Notes under the pieces: generated by a model
Told to the model about the DNA's origin: nothing
Seen by the model: only the letters and a program-made list of their open reading frames with translations
The model's database searches: none
In this document: positions 63,991 to 64,000 of the stretch, one piece after another
Numbering within the stretch: the stretch's first letter is position 1
How the letters are laid out: every line of letters begins with the position of its first letter
Position numbers and translations under genes: made by a program
NCBI RefSeq assembly: GCF_963678635.1
Contig: NC_087062.1
Coordinates: 30,652,833 to 30,716,832, forward strand
Direction: 5' to 3'
Origin: Symsagittifera roscoffensis
Lineage: Eukaryota > Xenacoelomorpha > Acoela > Convolutidae
DNA: 64,000 nucleotides

Positions 63991-64000
63991 GCGACCATGG
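63991..64000 (+). tRNA. tRNA-Met, 5' end only (cut by window end)
   Basis: GCGACCATGG is the first ten positions of the next copy. The rest lies outside the window. Confidence 0.8.

Larger units (their letters stand above)
27061..64000 (+). repeat. Monomeric (~395 bp) tRNA-Met satellite array
   Basis: Head-to-tail units of about 386-400 bp, one tRNA-Met copy per unit, always on the plus strand. The unit runs: conserved upstream block (CCGCAGTCGCGC, GTGACAAATGCAAGAG, TTCACATGAAAACAG), GTGTGATcACCGAAATAATGG, CAA-rich leader, 73-nt tRNA, short trailer with a T run, TTGCTTTATATCCAAC, A-rich stretch, and a CAAAAAGTATAACCAACTAA-like segment leading into GCTTTTAGAACCGAAATAA. A minority of units (31.2-31.6, 33.5-33.9, 35.9-36.7, 37.8-38.2, 39.2-39.6 kb) carry the beta-type 3' spacer instead. 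The array continues past the right edge. Confidence 0.95.
59321..64000 (+). repeat. 778-bp higher-order repeat (two monomers)
   Basis: A GCAACCA-type unit alternates with a TTTTA/GTTAG-type unit: 59321/59706, 60100/60484, then 60878, 61272/61656, 62050/62434, 62828/63212 and 63606/63991. Same-type copies are 778-779 bp apart. An extra single monomer (60878 to 61272, 394 bp) shifts the phase once. Confidence 0.9.

Noticed and set aside
1-64000. More than a hundred open reading frames of 60-167 codons on both strands.
   Set aside because: They recur once per repeat unit, read through the tRNA and its leader, change frame with every indel, and have low-complexity Lys/Asn/Phe-rich content. No start context, domain or codon bias is seen. 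The longest ones (about 59959-60462, 61131-61634, 61909-62412) simply span two homogenised monomers.
1-64000. CRISPR array.
   Set aside because: Period of 395-650 bp, no short identical direct repeats with unique spacers, and the whole unit is conserved. Eukaryotic tRNA features explain the repeats.
1-64000. tRNA-derived SINE family.
   Set aside because: SINEs are dispersed and have A-rich tails with target-site duplications. Here the copies are strictly tandem at constant spacing and keep the complete tRNA 3' end followed by T-run terminators.
1-64000. Mitochondrial or bacterial tRNA operon.
   Set aside because: Only one isotype, no encoded CCA, eukaryotic A and B boxes in place, and no flanking rRNA or protein genes.

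Overview
This window appears to be a tRNA-gene satellite. I see no protein-coding gene. Its whole length is a head-to-tail, plus-strand tandem array in which every unit carries a copy or remnant of one elongator-type tRNA-Met (anticodon CAT). By eye I count 178 tRNA-like loci: 40 in 'alpha' units, 43 5'-truncated 'beta' remnants, 92 complete-length copies in the monomer array, two 48-nt fragments and one copy cut by the window end. The organism is a eukaryote. The genes have internal A and B boxes, do not encode CCA, and end in T-run (Pol III) terminators. The intron-less body with an 8-nt D loop looks animal-like (plant elongator tRNA-Met genes usually have an intron), but I cannot name the species. 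The DNA is strongly AT-rich outside the tRNA copies.

Numbering used in the entries: the 73-nt consensus is numbered linearly. Acceptor stem 1-7/66-72 (GCGACCA/TGGTCGC), D stem 10-13/22-25 (GCGC/GCGC), D loop 14-21, anticodon stem 27-31/39-43, anticodon 34-36, variable region 44-48, T stem 49-53/61-65, T loop 54-60, discriminator A73. Changes are written as consensus base, position, new base. The A box is 8-19 and the B box about 52-62.

Layout. (1) About 1-27,060: an old, diverged array of ~650-bp dimers. Each dimer has an alpha unit (~395 bp, full-length but usually decayed tRNA) and a beta unit (~255 bp). Beta is the same unit after loss of ~140 bp that removed the upstream region and tRNA positions 1-16, so it keeps the anticodon arm, T arm and B box but no A box or 5' acceptor strand. 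Large blocks are duplicated within this half (offsets ~7.59, ~9.24 and ~9.56 kb). (2) About 27,060-64,000: an array of ~390-400-bp monomers with no beta half, in which the tRNA is much better preserved. Eleven copies match the consensus at all 73 positions. This half is organised in higher-order repeats: 4 x 396 bp at 27-28.5 kb, ~1.51 kb at 36.7-39.3 kb, ~1,596 bp at 45.5-48.8 kb with a fold-back palindrome, ~1,176 bp at 51-53.5 kb, ~790 bp at 55.8-57.8 kb, and 778 bp from 59 kb to the end.

How the parts relate (inference): an ancestral ~395-bp tRNA unit duplicated, one half lost 140 bp, and the resulting dimer was amplified. Unequal exchange through a short spacer homology, and separately through the tRNA 3' half, then removed beta and regenerated monomers, which were homogenised in local blocks. 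Many copies carry shifted anticodons or broken stems, so only a subset is likely to make functional tRNA. The array may matter as much for chromatin (a dense TFIIIC/Pol III platform) as for tRNA supply.
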